64,000 nt of DNA, taken from an uncultured Eubacteriales bacterium. Lineage in GTDB: Bacteria; Bacillota; Clostridia; Oscillospirales; Acutalibacteraceae. A program made the translations under genes and the position numbers. This document shows, in pieces, positions 36,315 to 45,587 of the stretch. The stretch lies in assembly GCA_934462705.1 (NCBI GenBank), contig CAKSIH010000006.1, positions 1 to 64,000 of the forward strand. Reading direction: 5' to 3'. How positions within the stretch are numbered: the stretch's first letter is position 1; every line of letters begins with the position of its first letter. The notes under the pieces were generated by a model. It searched no databases, was not told where the DNA came from, and worked only from the letters and a program-made list of their open reading frames with translations.

Positions 36315-36872
36315 ATGATATCAGCAGGAGATTTTAGAAATGGCATTACTTTTGAAATGGATGGCAATGTTTATTGTATAATAGAATTTCAGCATGTTAA
36401 ACCGGGAAAGGGTGCAGCCTTTGTTAGAACAAAAATAAGAAATGTTATAACAGGCAGTGTTGTTGAAAAAACTTTTAACCCAAATGATAAATTCCCGACT
36501 GCATTTATAGAAAGAAAGGAAATGCAGTACCTTTATAATGATGGCGATTTGTATTACTTTATGGATATGGAAAATTATGAGCAACTTCCTATTAATAAGA
36601 GTGTTTTAGGAGAAAACTTTAAGTTTGTAAAAGAAAATATGGAGTGCAAAGTTCTTTCGTATAAGGGAAATGTTTTTGGTGTAGAACCTCCATTTTTTGT
36701 TGAACTTGAGGTTACAGAAACTGATCCAGGCTTTAAGGGGGATACAGCAACTAACGCAACAAAGCCAGCAACTCTTGAGACAGGTGCTGAGATTAGAGTT
36801 CCTTTGTTTATAGACCAAGGGGAAAAGATTAGAATAGATACAAGAACCGGCGAGTATATGGAGAGAGCATGA
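36315..36872 (+). CDS. efp: Translation elongation factor P
   Basis: A 185-residue EF-P, which relieves ribosome stalling at consecutive prolines. The loop that carries the tip residue reads [14 protein letters not shown] (Lys near residue 32), and the C-terminal OB domain ends GEYMERA. ATG 36315 follows GGAGG by 7 nt; the in-frame start upstream overlaps that site. No modification genes for the loop lysine are seen nearby. Confidence 0.96.
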   Translation: MISAGDFRNGITFEMDGNVYCIIEFQHVKPGKGAAFVRTKIRNVITGSVVEKTFNPNDKFPTAFIERKEMQYLYNDGDLYYFMDMENYEQLPINKSVLGENFKFVKENMECKVLSYKGNVFGVEPPFFVELEVTETDPGFKGDTATNATKPATLETGAEIRVPLFIDQGEKIRIDTRTGEYMERA

Positions 36873-36990
36873 TAATTATTAGCTATTTATATGTATTTTG
36901 AAATTATAAACAGGTTTGAAATAATTTGAATAACTTTTAACTTGTTTGTAATAATATAATTAATTGAGATTTAAAGGAGGCACAAGTTTT

Positions 36991-37449
36991 ATGACTATTA
37001 CAGAGAAAGTAGCTTATGTTAAAGGGCTTGTTCAAGGGCTAAACCTTGATGAGCAAAAACCGGAGGTAAAGGTTCTTTTAAAGGTTGTGGATTTGCTTGA
37101 TGAATTATCACTTTCTGTATCTGATTTAGAAGATGCATATGATGATGTTGTAGATCAGATGGATGCAATTGACGAAGACCTTTGTATGTTAGAAGAAGAC
37201 TTTTATGATGAGTCTGAAGAAAGTGATGACGATGTTTTTTATGAGGTAACTTGTCCTACCTGCAATGAAACTGTGTGTGTTTCCGAACCTGTTATATTAG
37301 ATGGTAAAATTGAGTGTCCGGGTTGTGGAGAGAATTTAGAATTTGACTTTGACGACATTTGTAATTGTAGCGATGAATGTAATTGTAGTTCTGATTGTGA
37401 ATGTGAGGATGGGTACGTTTGCAACGATGGCTGTACCTGTGTTCAGTAA
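36991..37449 (+). CDS. CD1247-type acidic zinc-ribbon protein with Cys-rich tail
   Basis: A 152-residue acidic protein. The N-terminal ~45 residues (KVAYVKGLVQGL...) match the short CD1247 N-terminal domain of Clostridia. A long Asp/Glu helix follows, then a zinc ribbon (CPTCNE near residue 81 and CPGCGE near 102), then an unusual tail of about 30 residues with ten Cys, repeating CNC/CSSDCEC. Function unknown. AAGGAGG is 10 nt before the ATG, and a terminator follows the stop. Confidence 0.8.
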   Translation: MTITEKVAYVKGLVQGLNLDEQKPEVKVLLKVVDLLDELSLSVSDLEDAYDDVVDQMDAIDEDLCMLEEDFYDESEESDDDVFYEVTCPTCNETVCVSEPVILDGKIECPGCGENLEFDFDDICNCSDECNCSSDCECEDGYVCNDGCTCVQ

Positions 37450-37468
37450 ATTAATATTAATTTAAATG

Positions 37469-37502
37469 AAAGGGGACTTTCTTAAATGAAAGTTCCCTTT
37501 TT
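37469..37502 (+). terminator. Rho-independent terminator
   Basis: AAAGGGGACTTT (37469-37480) pairs with AAAGTTCCCTTT (37489-37500), one G-U pair, followed by T. Confidence 0.85.
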
Positions 37503-37534
37503 ATAATTATGTTTTGATAAATGAAGGGAAAGTT

Positions 37535-38506
37535 ATGCTAAAGAAATTTGTTATTTTTATATTGCTTATATTTTGCTTATTTAATTTTTCTGCTTGCAGT
37601 AAAGGTACATATAGAAAAGTTGGTATAAATGTCGCAATTTTAAAAGGGCCAACAGGACTTGGTATGTTAAAGATTATTGATGACAGTGAAAAATGTGAAA
37701 TAAATGATTATAATGTATCTGTTTTTAATGATCCCAATAACGTTGCGTCAAGGCTTATAAGCGGGGAGGTTGATATTGCTACAATTCCTACTAACATGGC
37801 AGCTATGATTTATAATAAAACCGGTGGAGATATCAAAATTGCTGCAATTAATACATTAAGTGTATTATATATTTTATCCTCAGATGATAATATTAAATCT
37901 GTTGCTGATTTAAAGGGCAAGACTATATTTGTTAGTGGTAAGGGGACAACACCTGAGTATACATTAAAATACGTTTTAACTCAAAATAATTTAAAGATAA
38001 ATAAAGATGTTAATGTTGAGTATAAATCAAATCATGAAGAATTAGCTTCTTTGGCTATTGCAGAAAAAATTGATATTGCACTGTTGCCAGAACCTTTTGC
38101 AACACAGGTAGTTTATAGAAATCCAAGCTTTAAAGTAAAAATAGATTTAACAGATGAGTGGAATAAAGTTACATTGACTGATACTTCACTTCCTATGGGA
38201 TGTATAGCAGTTAGAAGACAATTTATAAAAGAGAATTCATTGCAGTTTGACAAGTTTTTAAGTGAATATGAAAAATCGGTTAATTTCTTAAATGAAAATA
38301 GAGAAAGAGCAGCAGAACTTTCCAATAAATATAACATTATGCCGAAAGATGTTGCTTTTAAGTCTATCCCGAAATGTAAGGTTGTTTTTATATCAGGTGA
38401 AACAATGGTAAAAAGGGTTAATGAATTTTTAGGCATTTTATTTGAGTTTGAACCTAAATCTGTTGGAGGCAAGGTGCCGAATGAAGAGCTTTATTATAAA
38501 AAATAA
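37535..38506 (+). CDS. ABC transporter substrate-binding lipoprotein (NitT/TauT-like)
   Basis: A 323-residue lipoprotein precursor: Lys-rich start, hydrophobic stretch and a lipobox-like FSAC at residues ~17-20. The mature part reads like the SsuA/ThiY-type periplasmic-binding fold (GPTGLGMLKI, SGEVDIATIPTNMAAM, KGKTIFVSGKGTT). Such proteins capture small anions or pyrimidines, but the ligand is not evident. It is followed by an overlapping permease gene, and no ATPase gene is present on either side. Confidence 0.87.
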   Translation: MLKKFVIFILLIFCLFNFSACSKGTYRKVGINVAILKGPTGLGMLKIIDDSEKCEINDYNVSVFNDPNNVASRLISGEVDIATIPTNMAAMIYNKTGGDIKIAAINTLSVLYILSSDDNIKSVADLKGKTIFVSGKGTTPEYTLKYVLTQNNLKINKDVNVEYKSNHEELASLAIAEKIDIALLPEPFATQVVYRNPSFKVKIDLTDEWNKVTLTDTSLPMGCIAVRRQFIKENSLQFDKFLSEYEKSVNFLNENRERAAELSNKYNIMPKDVAFKSIPKCKVVFISGETMVKRVNEFLGILFEFEPKSVGGKVPNEELYYKK

Positions 38507-39224
38507 ATTCTTTAAATCATTAGGGGTTTTGATTTTTTGGATTACAATATGGCAAATTTGTTATATACTTGTTAATAAAGAAATTTTTTTAGTTTCTCCA
38601 TTTTCTGTATTTAAGAGAATTTTTATTTTATCATTTGATTATAACTTTTGGTTAAGTATAGTTTTTTCACTAATACGAGTTATATTGGGATTTGTTTCAG
38701 CTATTAGCGTGGGTACAATTTTAGCAATTTTAATGTATTTTTCATGTTTTCTTTACTATATTTTTAAACCATTAATTTTAATAATAAAAACAACTCCTGT
38801 AGCTTCTTTTGTTATTTTGGCTTTAGTTTTTATAAAATCATATTATTTGCCAATATTTATATCATTCTTGATGGTGATGCCAATTGTTTGGGCCAATGTA
38901 TATGAAGGAATGAATAGAGTTGATAAAAAGCTTTTACAGATGAGTGACATATACCAGTTTTCAAAAATGAATAAAATAAAAAACATATATTGGCCTTGTT
39001 TAAAGCCTTATTTTTTAGCTGCAATAACGACTGGTATTTGTTTTGCATGGAAGTCAGTAATTGCAGCTGAGGTAATTGCTAATACATCGGTTTCAATTGG
39101 AGCTCAAATCTTGAACTCTAAAGTTTATATGGAAACTTTAGATGTTTTTGCTTGGACGGTAGTTATTATAATGTTAAGTTTTGTTTTGGAAAAAGTTTTA
39201 ATAAAAATTGTTAAATTTATTTAA
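38481..39224 (+). CDS. ABC transporter permease (NitT/TauT-like)
   Basis: A 247-residue membrane protein with about six hydrophobic segments and the cytoplasmic EAA-like loop near residues 150-180 (PIVWANVYEGMNRVD then WPCLKPYFLAAI). It pairs with the upstream lipoprotein, which it overlaps by 26 bp. ATG 38481 follows AAGGTG closely. It needs an ATPase encoded elsewhere. Confidence 0.85.
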   Translation: MKSFIIKNKFFKSLGVLIFWITIWQICYILVNKEIFLVSPFSVFKRIFILSFDYNFWLSIVFSLIRVILGFVSAISVGTILAILMYFSCFLYYIFKPLILIIKTTPVASFVILALVFIKSYYLPIFISFLMVMPIVWANVYEGMNRVDKKLLQMSDIYQFSKMNKIKNIYWPCLKPYFLAAITTGICFAWKSVIAAEVIANTSVSIGAQILNSKVYMETLDVFAWTVVIIMLSFVLEKVLIKIVKFI

Positions 39225-39240
39225 ATTTATTTATAGCTGA

Positions 39241-39288
39241 AATGCTAATTCAGACGAATTTTTAGATTTGCTGAGTTAGCATTTTTAT
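39241..39288 (+). terminator. Terminator between the ABC genes and the phage cluster
   Basis: AATGCTAATTCAG (39241-39253) pairs with CTGAGTTAGCATT (39271-39283), one G-U pair, with a 17-nt loop and a T-rich tail. Confidence 0.8.
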
Positions 39289-39369
39289 TTTTTTTAAAGT
39301 TTCATTTTAAAAGGCAAAAAAGTAATTTTTTTTAGTATGTATTGAAAACACTAGAAAGGGGGAAAAAAT

Positions 39370-39843
39370 ATTAGCTGCGAAAATTGTATTAGTAAAAGGG
39401 AAAAGACCTTTTGTTATTATTATGTGAACGGTAAGAGCGTTAAAGAAGCAGCATTTAAGGCTGGATATATTATTGCACCTGAGAAAAATGGTTTAAATCT
39501 TCTTATGAAGAATGAAATAAATGAGTTTATTTACGAAATATGTGAAAAAAAGAGAAAAATACTTTTAGATAGGGCTTATTGCGGTTATGAAAGATTAGCT
39601 TTTGGATCTGTTGGAGATATAGTTGAGTTGATCTGTAAGCCTAATTTTTCAGAAAAAGATTTAGAAGGTTTAGACTATTTTAATATTTCAGAAATTAAAA
39701 AAAATAGAGATGGAGGGCTTGAAGTAAAATTTTTTGATAGACTAAAAGCCTTGGAAAAGCTCGAAAATGTTGCGTGTAGTAATAAAAATCAAGGATTATC
39801 ATTTTATTCTGTGCTTGAGAAAAGTGCAGAAAAGTTAAATTGA
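39370..39843 (+). CDS. Phage terminase small subunit, probable ATT start
   Basis: A 157-codon frame. The stretch SKREKTFCYYYVNGKSVKEAAFKAGY is the helix-turn-helix start typical of small terminase subunits, and its first half lies upstream of the GTG at 39424. No ATG, GTG or TTG exists between the in-frame stop at 39352-39354 and 39424, but an ATT at 39370 sits 7 nt after GGGGG (39358-39362). The protein recognises viral or host DNA for packaging. If the GTG is used instead, the N-terminal 18 residues are lost. First gene of the structural cluster; no promoter recognised. Confidence 0.8.
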   Translation: MSCENCISKREKTFCYYYVNGKSVKEAAFKAGYIIAPEKNGLNLLMKNEINEFIYEICEKKRKILLDRAYCGYERLAFGSVGDIVELICKPNFSEKDLEGLDYFNISEIKKNRDGGLEVKFFDRLKALEKLENVACSNKNQGLSFYSVLEKSAEKLN

Positions 39844-39856
39844 AGAGGTGATAAAC

Positions 39857-41113
39857 CTGGAGTTTAAAACGTTTTCACCAAAACAATTACAAGTACTTTC
39901 ATGGTGGTGTAATAACAGCAAAAACAAAAACAAAGACGCAATAATTTGCGACGGAGCAATAAGAAGCGGAAAAACTATATGTATGGGAATATCATTTGTA
40001 ATGTGGGCATTTGCACACTTTGATAAAAAAAGCTTTGCAATTTGCGGAAAGACTATTAGATCTGTAAAAAGAAATTTGGTAGTACCATTATTGCCGGTTT
40101 TAGAGGATTTGGGATTTAAGTGTAGCCTAAAATTATCTGAGAATATTTTGGAAATAAGTACAAGTGAGCATAAAAACATATTTTATTTATTTGGTGGTAA
40201 AGATGAGTCTTCGGCAGCTTTAATTCAGGGAATGACACTTTGTGGAGTTCTTTTTGATGAAGTTGCATTAATGCCCAAGTCGTTTGTTGAACAGGCTCTA
40301 GCAAGGTGCTCTGTTAATGGTTCTAAGTTTTGGTTTAATTGTAATCCTGAACATCCTCAGCATTGGTTTTACAAGGAATGGATTGAAAATAAAAATAACA
40401 AAAATCTTTTATATATTCACTTTACTATGGAGGACAATCCATCTATCACTGAAGAAATTCGAAGCCGATATGAAAGTTTATACAGTGGAGTTTTTTATGA
40501 ACGGTTTATAAAAGGAAGATGGGTTATTACTCAGGGCCTTGTTTACCCAGACATGACAAATAAGGAGAATTTTTATTCTTTACCTTTTGTTAAGTTTGAT
40601 AAATATATGGTTTCTTGTGATTATGGAACAGTAAACCCAACTTCAATTGGTCTTTGGGGAAAACATAATAGTGTTTGGTATAGAATACGTGAATATTATT
40701 TTGATTCCAGAAAAGAAGGATATCAAAAAACAGACTTAGATCATTACAAGTCTCTTTGTGATTTAACTGATGGAATAAAAGTTGAGAAAATTACAGTTGA
40801 TCCCTCTGCAGCAAGTTTTATAACTTTGATACGTAAAGAAGGAAAGTTTACAGTTGTTCCAGCTAAAAACAATGTTGTTGATGGAATAAGACAGGTTTCT
40901 ACAGCTTTGAAAAATGGTGGCATAAAGATATGTGATGTTTGTAAAAACAGTATTAGAGAATTTGGACTTTATAGATGGGAAGATTCTCTTAGTAAAGATA
41001 TTCCAATAAAAGAAAATGACCATGCTATGGATGACATTAGATATTTTGTATCAACGCTAATGGAATGCGATGAAGATGATTTTTTTGCTATAGCAATGGA
41101 TCGACAATCTTAA
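39857..41113 (+). CDS. Phage terminase large subunit, PBSX type
   Basis: A 418-residue packaging motor. Walker A is GAIRSGKT near residue 37, Walker B GVLFDEVALM near 133, followed by the coupling segment WFNCNPEHPQHWFY; the nuclease domain begins near YMVSCDYGTVNPTS with a late catalytic Asp in AMDD. The pattern is that of the PBSX-type large terminases. The start is probably CTG 39857, 6 nt after GAGGTG; a GTG at 39848 is part of that ribosome site. Confidence 0.92.
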   Translation: MEFKTFSPKQLQVLSWWCNNSKNKNKDAIICDGAIRSGKTICMGISFVMWAFAHFDKKSFAICGKTIRSVKRNLVVPLLPVLEDLGFKCSLKLSENILEISTSEHKNIFYLFGGKDESSAALIQGMTLCGVLFDEVALMPKSFVEQALARCSVNGSKFWFNCNPEHPQHWFYKEWIENKNNKNLLYIHFTMEDNPSITEEIRSRYESLYSGVFYERFIKGRWVITQGLVYPDMTNKENFYSLPFVKFDKYMVSCDYGTVNPTSIGLWGKHNSVWYRIREYYFDSRKEGYQKTDLDHYKSLCDLTDGIKVEKITVDPSAASFITLIRKEGKFTVVPAKNNVVDGIRQVSTALKNGGIKICDVCKNSIREFGLYRWEDSLSKDIPIKENDHAMDDIRYFVSTLMECDEDDFFAIAMDRQS

Positions 41114-41135
41114 CGCTAATTTAAGGAGTGATTAA

Positions 41136-42293
41136 ATGAATTTATTTAAAAAGAGGAGTAAATTAACTTCTGCATCTTCTGTGCAAACGGTATCTTCTCA
41201 TAAAAATTTACATCCTTTTAGCGAACTTGAAAACTACATGCCGTGCAGAGATGGCGAGTTGAGAATATATAAACTGTTAAGAGAGGCAGTTCCTATTATT
41301 GATGCTGCAATAAACAAAACTGTTAGGCTGGTTGGAGGGTTTAGTATAAGATGTGAAAATGAAAATATTGAGAAAGAATTAAATGAATTTTTAAAAGGTG
41401 TTCCGGTAAATGCTTGTGAACATGGTATAGAAGCTTTTATTGCATCATACCTTGATCAAATGATAACATATGGGACCGCAGTGGGAGAAATTATTCCTAA
41501 CATACAAGAAAATGGAATCGCTGCCTTATATAATGCATCTTTAAAAGATGTAGAGCTGAAAACTGAGAGCGGCCCAATTGATCTTAAAGTATATGTAAGG
41601 GATGAAAAAGGAAGGCTTACTCCTATAAGAGCACAGGAATTCATTGTGGTTTCTGCTCTTAATCCTGAGCAATCAAAAGTATATGGTAGGTCTGTTTTAA
41701 AAGGGCTTCCATTTGTAAGTAAAATATTGCTTAACATATATAATACCATAGGTGTTAATTGGGAAAGAGTAGGCAATGTAAGATTTGCTGTTACATATAA
41801 GCCGAACTCAGAGTCAGGTGAAAAAGCATATGCCAAAGAACGTGCAATGCAAATTGCTGCGGAATGGCAAAAAGCTATGAATAGTAAAGGTGGCGTTAGT
41901 GACTTTGTTTCTGTTGGAGATGTAAGTATAAAGGTTATAGGTGCTGATAATCAAGTGCTTGACAGCCAGGTACCGGTGAAACAAATGCTTGAGCAAATTG
42001 TTGCTAAAATGGGGATACCCCCTTTTATTTTAGGGCTATCTTGGTCGACTACAGAAAAGATGTCAACTCAACAAGCGGACATTTTAACAAGTGAGCTTGA
42101 ATCTTACAGAAGACTTTTAAACCCTGTTATATCAAAGGTTTGTTCTATGTGGATGGCCTTTAATGGGTATTCTGAAAGATTTAAAATAGAATGGGATAAC
42201 ATAAACTTACAAGATGAAGTAGAACTTGCTAACTCAAGGTTAATTACGGCAAAGGCAAAAGAAATTGAACAAAGATTGGAGATGCAAAAATGA
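41136..42293 (+). CDS. Phage portal protein
   Basis: A 385-residue protein at the place expected for the portal, directly after TerL and before the protease. It forms the dodecameric ring through which DNA enters the head. It shows the family pattern of an N-terminal helix-rich part, a PYGTAVGEII-like core (YGTAVGEIIPN) and a late MGIPPFILGLSWS segment close to the portal-type motif. AAGGAGTG precedes the ATG and the end overlaps the next gene by 4 bp. Confidence 0.87.
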   Translation: MNLFKKRSKLTSASSVQTVSSHKNLHPFSELENYMPCRDGELRIYKLLREAVPIIDAAINKTVRLVGGFSIRCENENIEKELNEFLKGVPVNACEHGIEAFIASYLDQMITYGTAVGEIIPNIQENGIAALYNASLKDVELKTESGPIDLKVYVRDEKGRLTPIRAQEFIVVSALNPEQSKVYGRSVLKGLPFVSKILLNIYNTIGVNWERVGNVRFAVTYKPNSESGEKAYAKERAMQIAAEWQKAMNSKGGVSDFVSVGDVSIKVIGADNQVLDSQVPVKQMLEQIVAKMGIPPFILGLSWSTTEKMSTQQADILTSELESYRRLLNPVISKVCSMWMAFNGYSERFKIEWDNINLQDEVELANSRLITAKAKEIEQRLEMQK

Positions 42294-43285
42294 AAGAAGG
42301 ATATGTAGTAGAAAACACGACTGTTAACAATAATATTGAAGAGGAACTTAGGCTTATAAATCAGTATACAAGAAGAAATTTAAAAAGTGATGAAGTATAT
42401 ATTTTTTCGGTGGTTCTTTGTGATAACGATATTGACAGGGATTTTGACAGGTTTAGCAATGCTTCGCTTTTTAAACTTGCAGAACTTTTTGTTGGAAAAA
42501 CAGGAATTATAGATCACGAGAATAAGAGTAAAAATCAAACAGCAAGAATTTTTTCATGTAGTGTAGAGCAGGTAAAAGACAAAAAAAATAAACTTGGTGA
42601 ACCATATTATAGACTTATGGCGAGGGCTTATATGCCAAGGTGTGAAAAAAACAATAATTTTATTTTGCAAATTGACTCTGGAATAATTAAAGAAGTAAGT
42701 GTTGGATGCAGTGTAGAAAAGTCGATATGCTCTATTTGTGGCAAGAACTTAAGGGTTGAAGGTTGTAACCACAAAAAAGGCCGAAAGTACAAAGGTTCTG
42801 TTTGTCATGCGATACTTGAAGATCCTGTCGATGCTTATGAATGGTCATTTGTGGCTGTTCCGGCACAAAAAAGAGCTGGAGTTGTTAAGGTCTTTGATTC
42901 TAAAAGGAAAGGAGGTGTTAATTGCTTTATGGATATAATTGAAAAGATAAAAAATAAAGAGGAAGTTTCTATAACTAAAACTCAGTCAGAAGAACTTTAT
43001 TCATACATAAATAAGCTTGAGGTGCTTGCAAAGGAAGGCGAAGTTTATAGAAATGACCTAAAGAAAGAAGTTTTAAAGCTTTGTTTTATTGCACAGCCTG
43101 AAATTAACAGTAAAGTTATGGAGAATGTTGCTGAGAAAATGAGTTTAAACGAACTTAAAGAATTTAAAAAAGCTTTTTCAAGTCGTGTGGACAACTTGAT
43201 GCCACCGAAACCGCAACTTTCACCAATATTAAAGGACAAAACTATAAAGGATGTAAGCAAATCAGAATTTAAAATAGGAAAATAA
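42290..43285 (+). CDS. Head maturation (prohead) protease
   Basis: A 331-residue protein between portal and capsid genes. The N-terminal ~200 residues look like the HK97-type serine protease, with a candidate His in IIDHENKS (about residue 79) and Ser in EVSVGCSV (about 141). It contains a Cys/His insertion (CSICGKNL...GCNHKKG). The C-terminal ~120 residues are helical, perhaps acting as an internal scaffold. It would trim capsid subunits during assembly. Confidence 0.75.
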   Translation: MKEGYVVENTTVNNNIEEELRLINQYTRRNLKSDEVYIFSVVLCDNDIDRDFDRFSNASLFKLAELFVGKTGIIDHENKSKNQTARIFSCSVEQVKDKKNKLGEPYYRLMARAYMPRCEKNNNFILQIDSGIIKEVSVGCSVEKSICSICGKNLRVEGCNHKKGRKYKGSVCHAILEDPVDAYEWSFVAVPAQKRAGVVKVFDSKRKGGVNCFMDIIEKIKNKEEVSITKTQSEELYSYINKLEVLAKEGEVYRNDLKKEVLKLCFIAQPEINSKVMENVAEKMSLNELKEFKKAFSSRVDNLMPPKPQLSPILKDKTIKDVSKSEFKIGK

Positions 43286-43313
43286 ATAATATAAATGGAG
43301 GAATAATAATAAT

Positions 43314-44339
43314 ATGGCTTTTTATGATAATTTAAAACTTGAAAAAGGAATGTACAACTTAGATTTTACTAAAACTTTAGAGGACTTAGATCCATCTGAA
43401 AATTATGAAGGAACTGAACTTGCAGGCCTTGATGCTTATGAACGTCAACTTAATCGTTTTGGAATTAGAGTTAGTGGTCAAAATTCTGATACAGTTGAAA
43501 GCTTTTTTAAGGCAACTGATTCTGCTGTTCTATTTCCGGAGTATGTAAGGCGTGCGGTTAAGCAAGGAATGGAAGAGTCAAATACTTTGTCGTCAATTGT
43601 AGCAACAGTTACAAACATAAATGGAAATGATTACAGAACTATTGTTGCAACAGATGATTCTAGTGTTTCAAATGCTACTACAGAAGGTTCAAATTTGCCA
43701 GCAACAACTATAAATCAAAAAGGCACACTTGTGACTATGAAAAAAAGAGGAAGGCTTCTTAAGACATCTTTTGAAGCTTTGAGATTAAAAAGACTTGATT
43801 TATTTACGGTAACACTTAAGCAAATTGGAGCATACATAGCAAGGGCTCAATTGGGTGATGCAGTTAGTGTACTTGTAAGTGGAGATAATGGTGCAGGTGC
43901 GGCAAATTCAAGCGAAGCTGCTGAGACAGTAAATGTAGTAAGCTCTAAAGGTGTTGCTTATACAGATCTGTTAGCTTTATGGTCAGGTTTATTGCCATAT
44001 AAATTAAATACAATTATAGCTGATGCCGCATCTATTAAAGATCTTTTATCAATTAAAGAAATGGCAGATTCACAAGCAGGTTTGAACTTCCAGGGAAGCG
44101 GACAAATGATTACACCCCTTGGAGCTAATTTAATTTGTGCTTCAGCTGCAGGAACAAGAAAACTAATTGGAATGGATAAAACATGTGCATTAGAAATGGT
44201 AACAGCCGGAGATTTAGTAATAGACTGTGATAAGTTAATAGACGCGCAACTGGAAAAAGCAAGCATTAGCAGTACAGCTGGTTTTGCAAAAGTATTTAAA
44301 GATGCTGTAAAAATTTTAACATATAATGCAACAACTTAA
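43314..44339 (+). CDS. Major capsid protein, HK97-like
   Basis: A 341-residue protein with a single-gene position after the protease. An N-terminal ~60 residues helical delta-like part precedes the shell domain: FPEYVRRAVKQGMEES, TMKKRGRLLKTSFEAL and a late LVIDCDKLIDAQLEKA. Its size and the EVRK-free shell pattern fit HK97-fold capsid proteins. GGAGGA precedes the ATG. Confidence 0.85.
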   Translation: MAFYDNLKLEKGMYNLDFTKTLEDLDPSENYEGTELAGLDAYERQLNRFGIRVSGQNSDTVESFFKATDSAVLFPEYVRRAVKQGMEESNTLSSIVATVTNINGNDYRTIVATDDSSVSNATTEGSNLPATTINQKGTLVTMKKRGRLLKTSFEALRLKRLDLFTVTLKQIGAYIARAQLGDAVSVLVSGDNGAGAANSSEAAETVNVVSSKGVAYTDLLALWSGLLPYKLNTIIADAASIKDLLSIKEMADSQAGLNFQGSGQMITPLGANLICASAAGTRKLIGMDKTCALEMVTAGDLVIDCDKLIDAQLEKASISSTAGFAKVFKDAVKILTYNATT

Positions 44340-44377
44340 TTTTTCATATACTTTAATTCTTGAAAGGTGGTAGCAAC

Positions 44378-44752
44378 TTGGATTTAAATGCTATTTTAAA
44401 TAGATTTGCATTTTTATCTGGTCTTACTTTGACTGAAGCAGCTTCATTTACGCAAATTTGCAATGATGCAAAAACAGAAATACAATTAAAAATTAAATCC
44501 AATGTAAATGAAAGTGCAGAAAGTGGGCGGCTTGAAGCCGCCGCCGCTGCACTTAGCTTTTATAAGTATATTTTGTATAAGGCGTCATTACAAGGTACAC
44601 AATCGTTTTCAGCTGGTGATGTATCAATAAAAGAAGATATAAAGCAACAACTTGAAAATGCACGTTCTATATGGTATGAGGCTAAAGCCTCCGTTTGTGA
44701 TATTTTACAGGATGATGAATTTTGCTTCCAAAAGGTGACTACTTATGATTAA
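44378..44752 (+). CDS. Head-tail connector protein (gp6-like)
   Basis: A 124-residue helical protein immediately after the capsid gene, where gp6-type head-tail connectors are found. No catalytic motif is seen, so the assignment rests on position and size. TTG start 7 nt after AGGTGG. Overlaps the next gene by 8 bp. Confidence 0.65.
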   Translation: MDLNAILNRFAFLSGLTLTEAASFTQICNDAKTEIQLKIKSNVNESAESGRLEAAAAALSFYKYILYKASLQGTQSFSAGDVSIKEDIKQQLENARSIWYEAKASVCDILQDDEFCFQKVTTYD

Positions 44753-45089
44753 TGATTGCGTAGAAGCTTCTATAAAAAAGTATGGTCAGAGTGTTACAAT
44801 TATAAACTCCGATACAGGTAATCAAGTTGGCACAAGAGCATTTATTCAGCCGCTTAGATATAAAGATGAAACTTATATGGGTGGGAAATTTAAAAATATA
44901 GGCCAAATTAAGGGAGCAAAGTACCTGTATATAGGTAACAAAGATGTTAGACTAGATAAATTTCCTTTAAATACAATTATAAAGAGTCATGAAGATCAAT
45001 TTGTTCTTAAAAGGGCTGAGAAGGTTTACTTTAATGATAAATTATTTTATATTTGGGCAATACTTCAGCCATTAATAAGGGAGGCTTGA
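44745..45089 (+). CDS. Head closure/stopper protein
   Basis: A 114-residue mostly beta protein that matches head-closure proteins by size and by position between the connector and the tail terminator. No motif is seen. Confidence 0.6.
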   Translation: MINDCVEASIKKYGQSVTIINSDTGNQVGTRAFIQPLRYKDETYMGGKFKNIGQIKGAKYLYIGNKDVRLDKFPLNTIIKSHEDQFVLKRAEKVYFNDKLFYIWAILQPLIREA

Positions 45090-45091
45090 GT

Positions 45092-45574
45092 TTGAACATA
45101 ATAGGTAATATTCCGGATGAAATAAAGCAGACCCTTGAAAACGATGTGAATTTTTCTGATGTAGTGTTTATTAAGTCTTATTCTTCTAATGCAACTCCGA
45201 ATCCTATGACTAAAATCTATGTTTCAATTGAAGTAGAGGCAGTAAATGTAAAAAATTTAACTTCACCTAAATATTTAGGGATTTTTAATGGCAGTAAGTA
45301 TTTTGGAAATTTTACAGATGTTACAGTTGTTCTTGACATATATTCTCCAAGAGATATTGGCTGCAATGGTTGCTATAATACGTTTTTTAAAATTTGCGAG
45401 GTTTTTTCAAATTGCAATACTTACATTATTAACGATGCTTATTGCGGGAAAATAGAATATGATGATGATACGTTTTGTTTTAAATCATCTTGCAAACTAA
45501 ATATTAATTTATTTATGTCTAGACAAGATTCATGTTTAAATTCTTTTTCCGATATTCATGTTATAAAAGATTAG
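45092..45574 (+). CDS. Tail terminator/completion protein
   Basis: A 160-residue protein of mixed structure located just before the sheath gene, where tail terminators lie. TTG start 7 nt after AGGGAGG. Identity is by position only. Confidence 0.55.
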   Translation: MNIIGNIPDEIKQTLENDVNFSDVVFIKSYSSNATPNPMTKIYVSIEVEAVNVKNLTSPKYLGIFNGSKYFGNFTDVTVVLDIYSPRDIGCNGCYNTFFKICEVFSNCNTYIINDAYCGKIEYDDDTFCFKSSCKLNINLFMSRQDSCLNSFSDIHVIKD

Positions 45575-45587
45575 GAGTGGTTAAATT

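Noticed and set aside
37450..37534. Riboswitch for the ABC uptake genes
   Set aside because: Only a terminator and a short linker are present; too little sequence for an aptamer.
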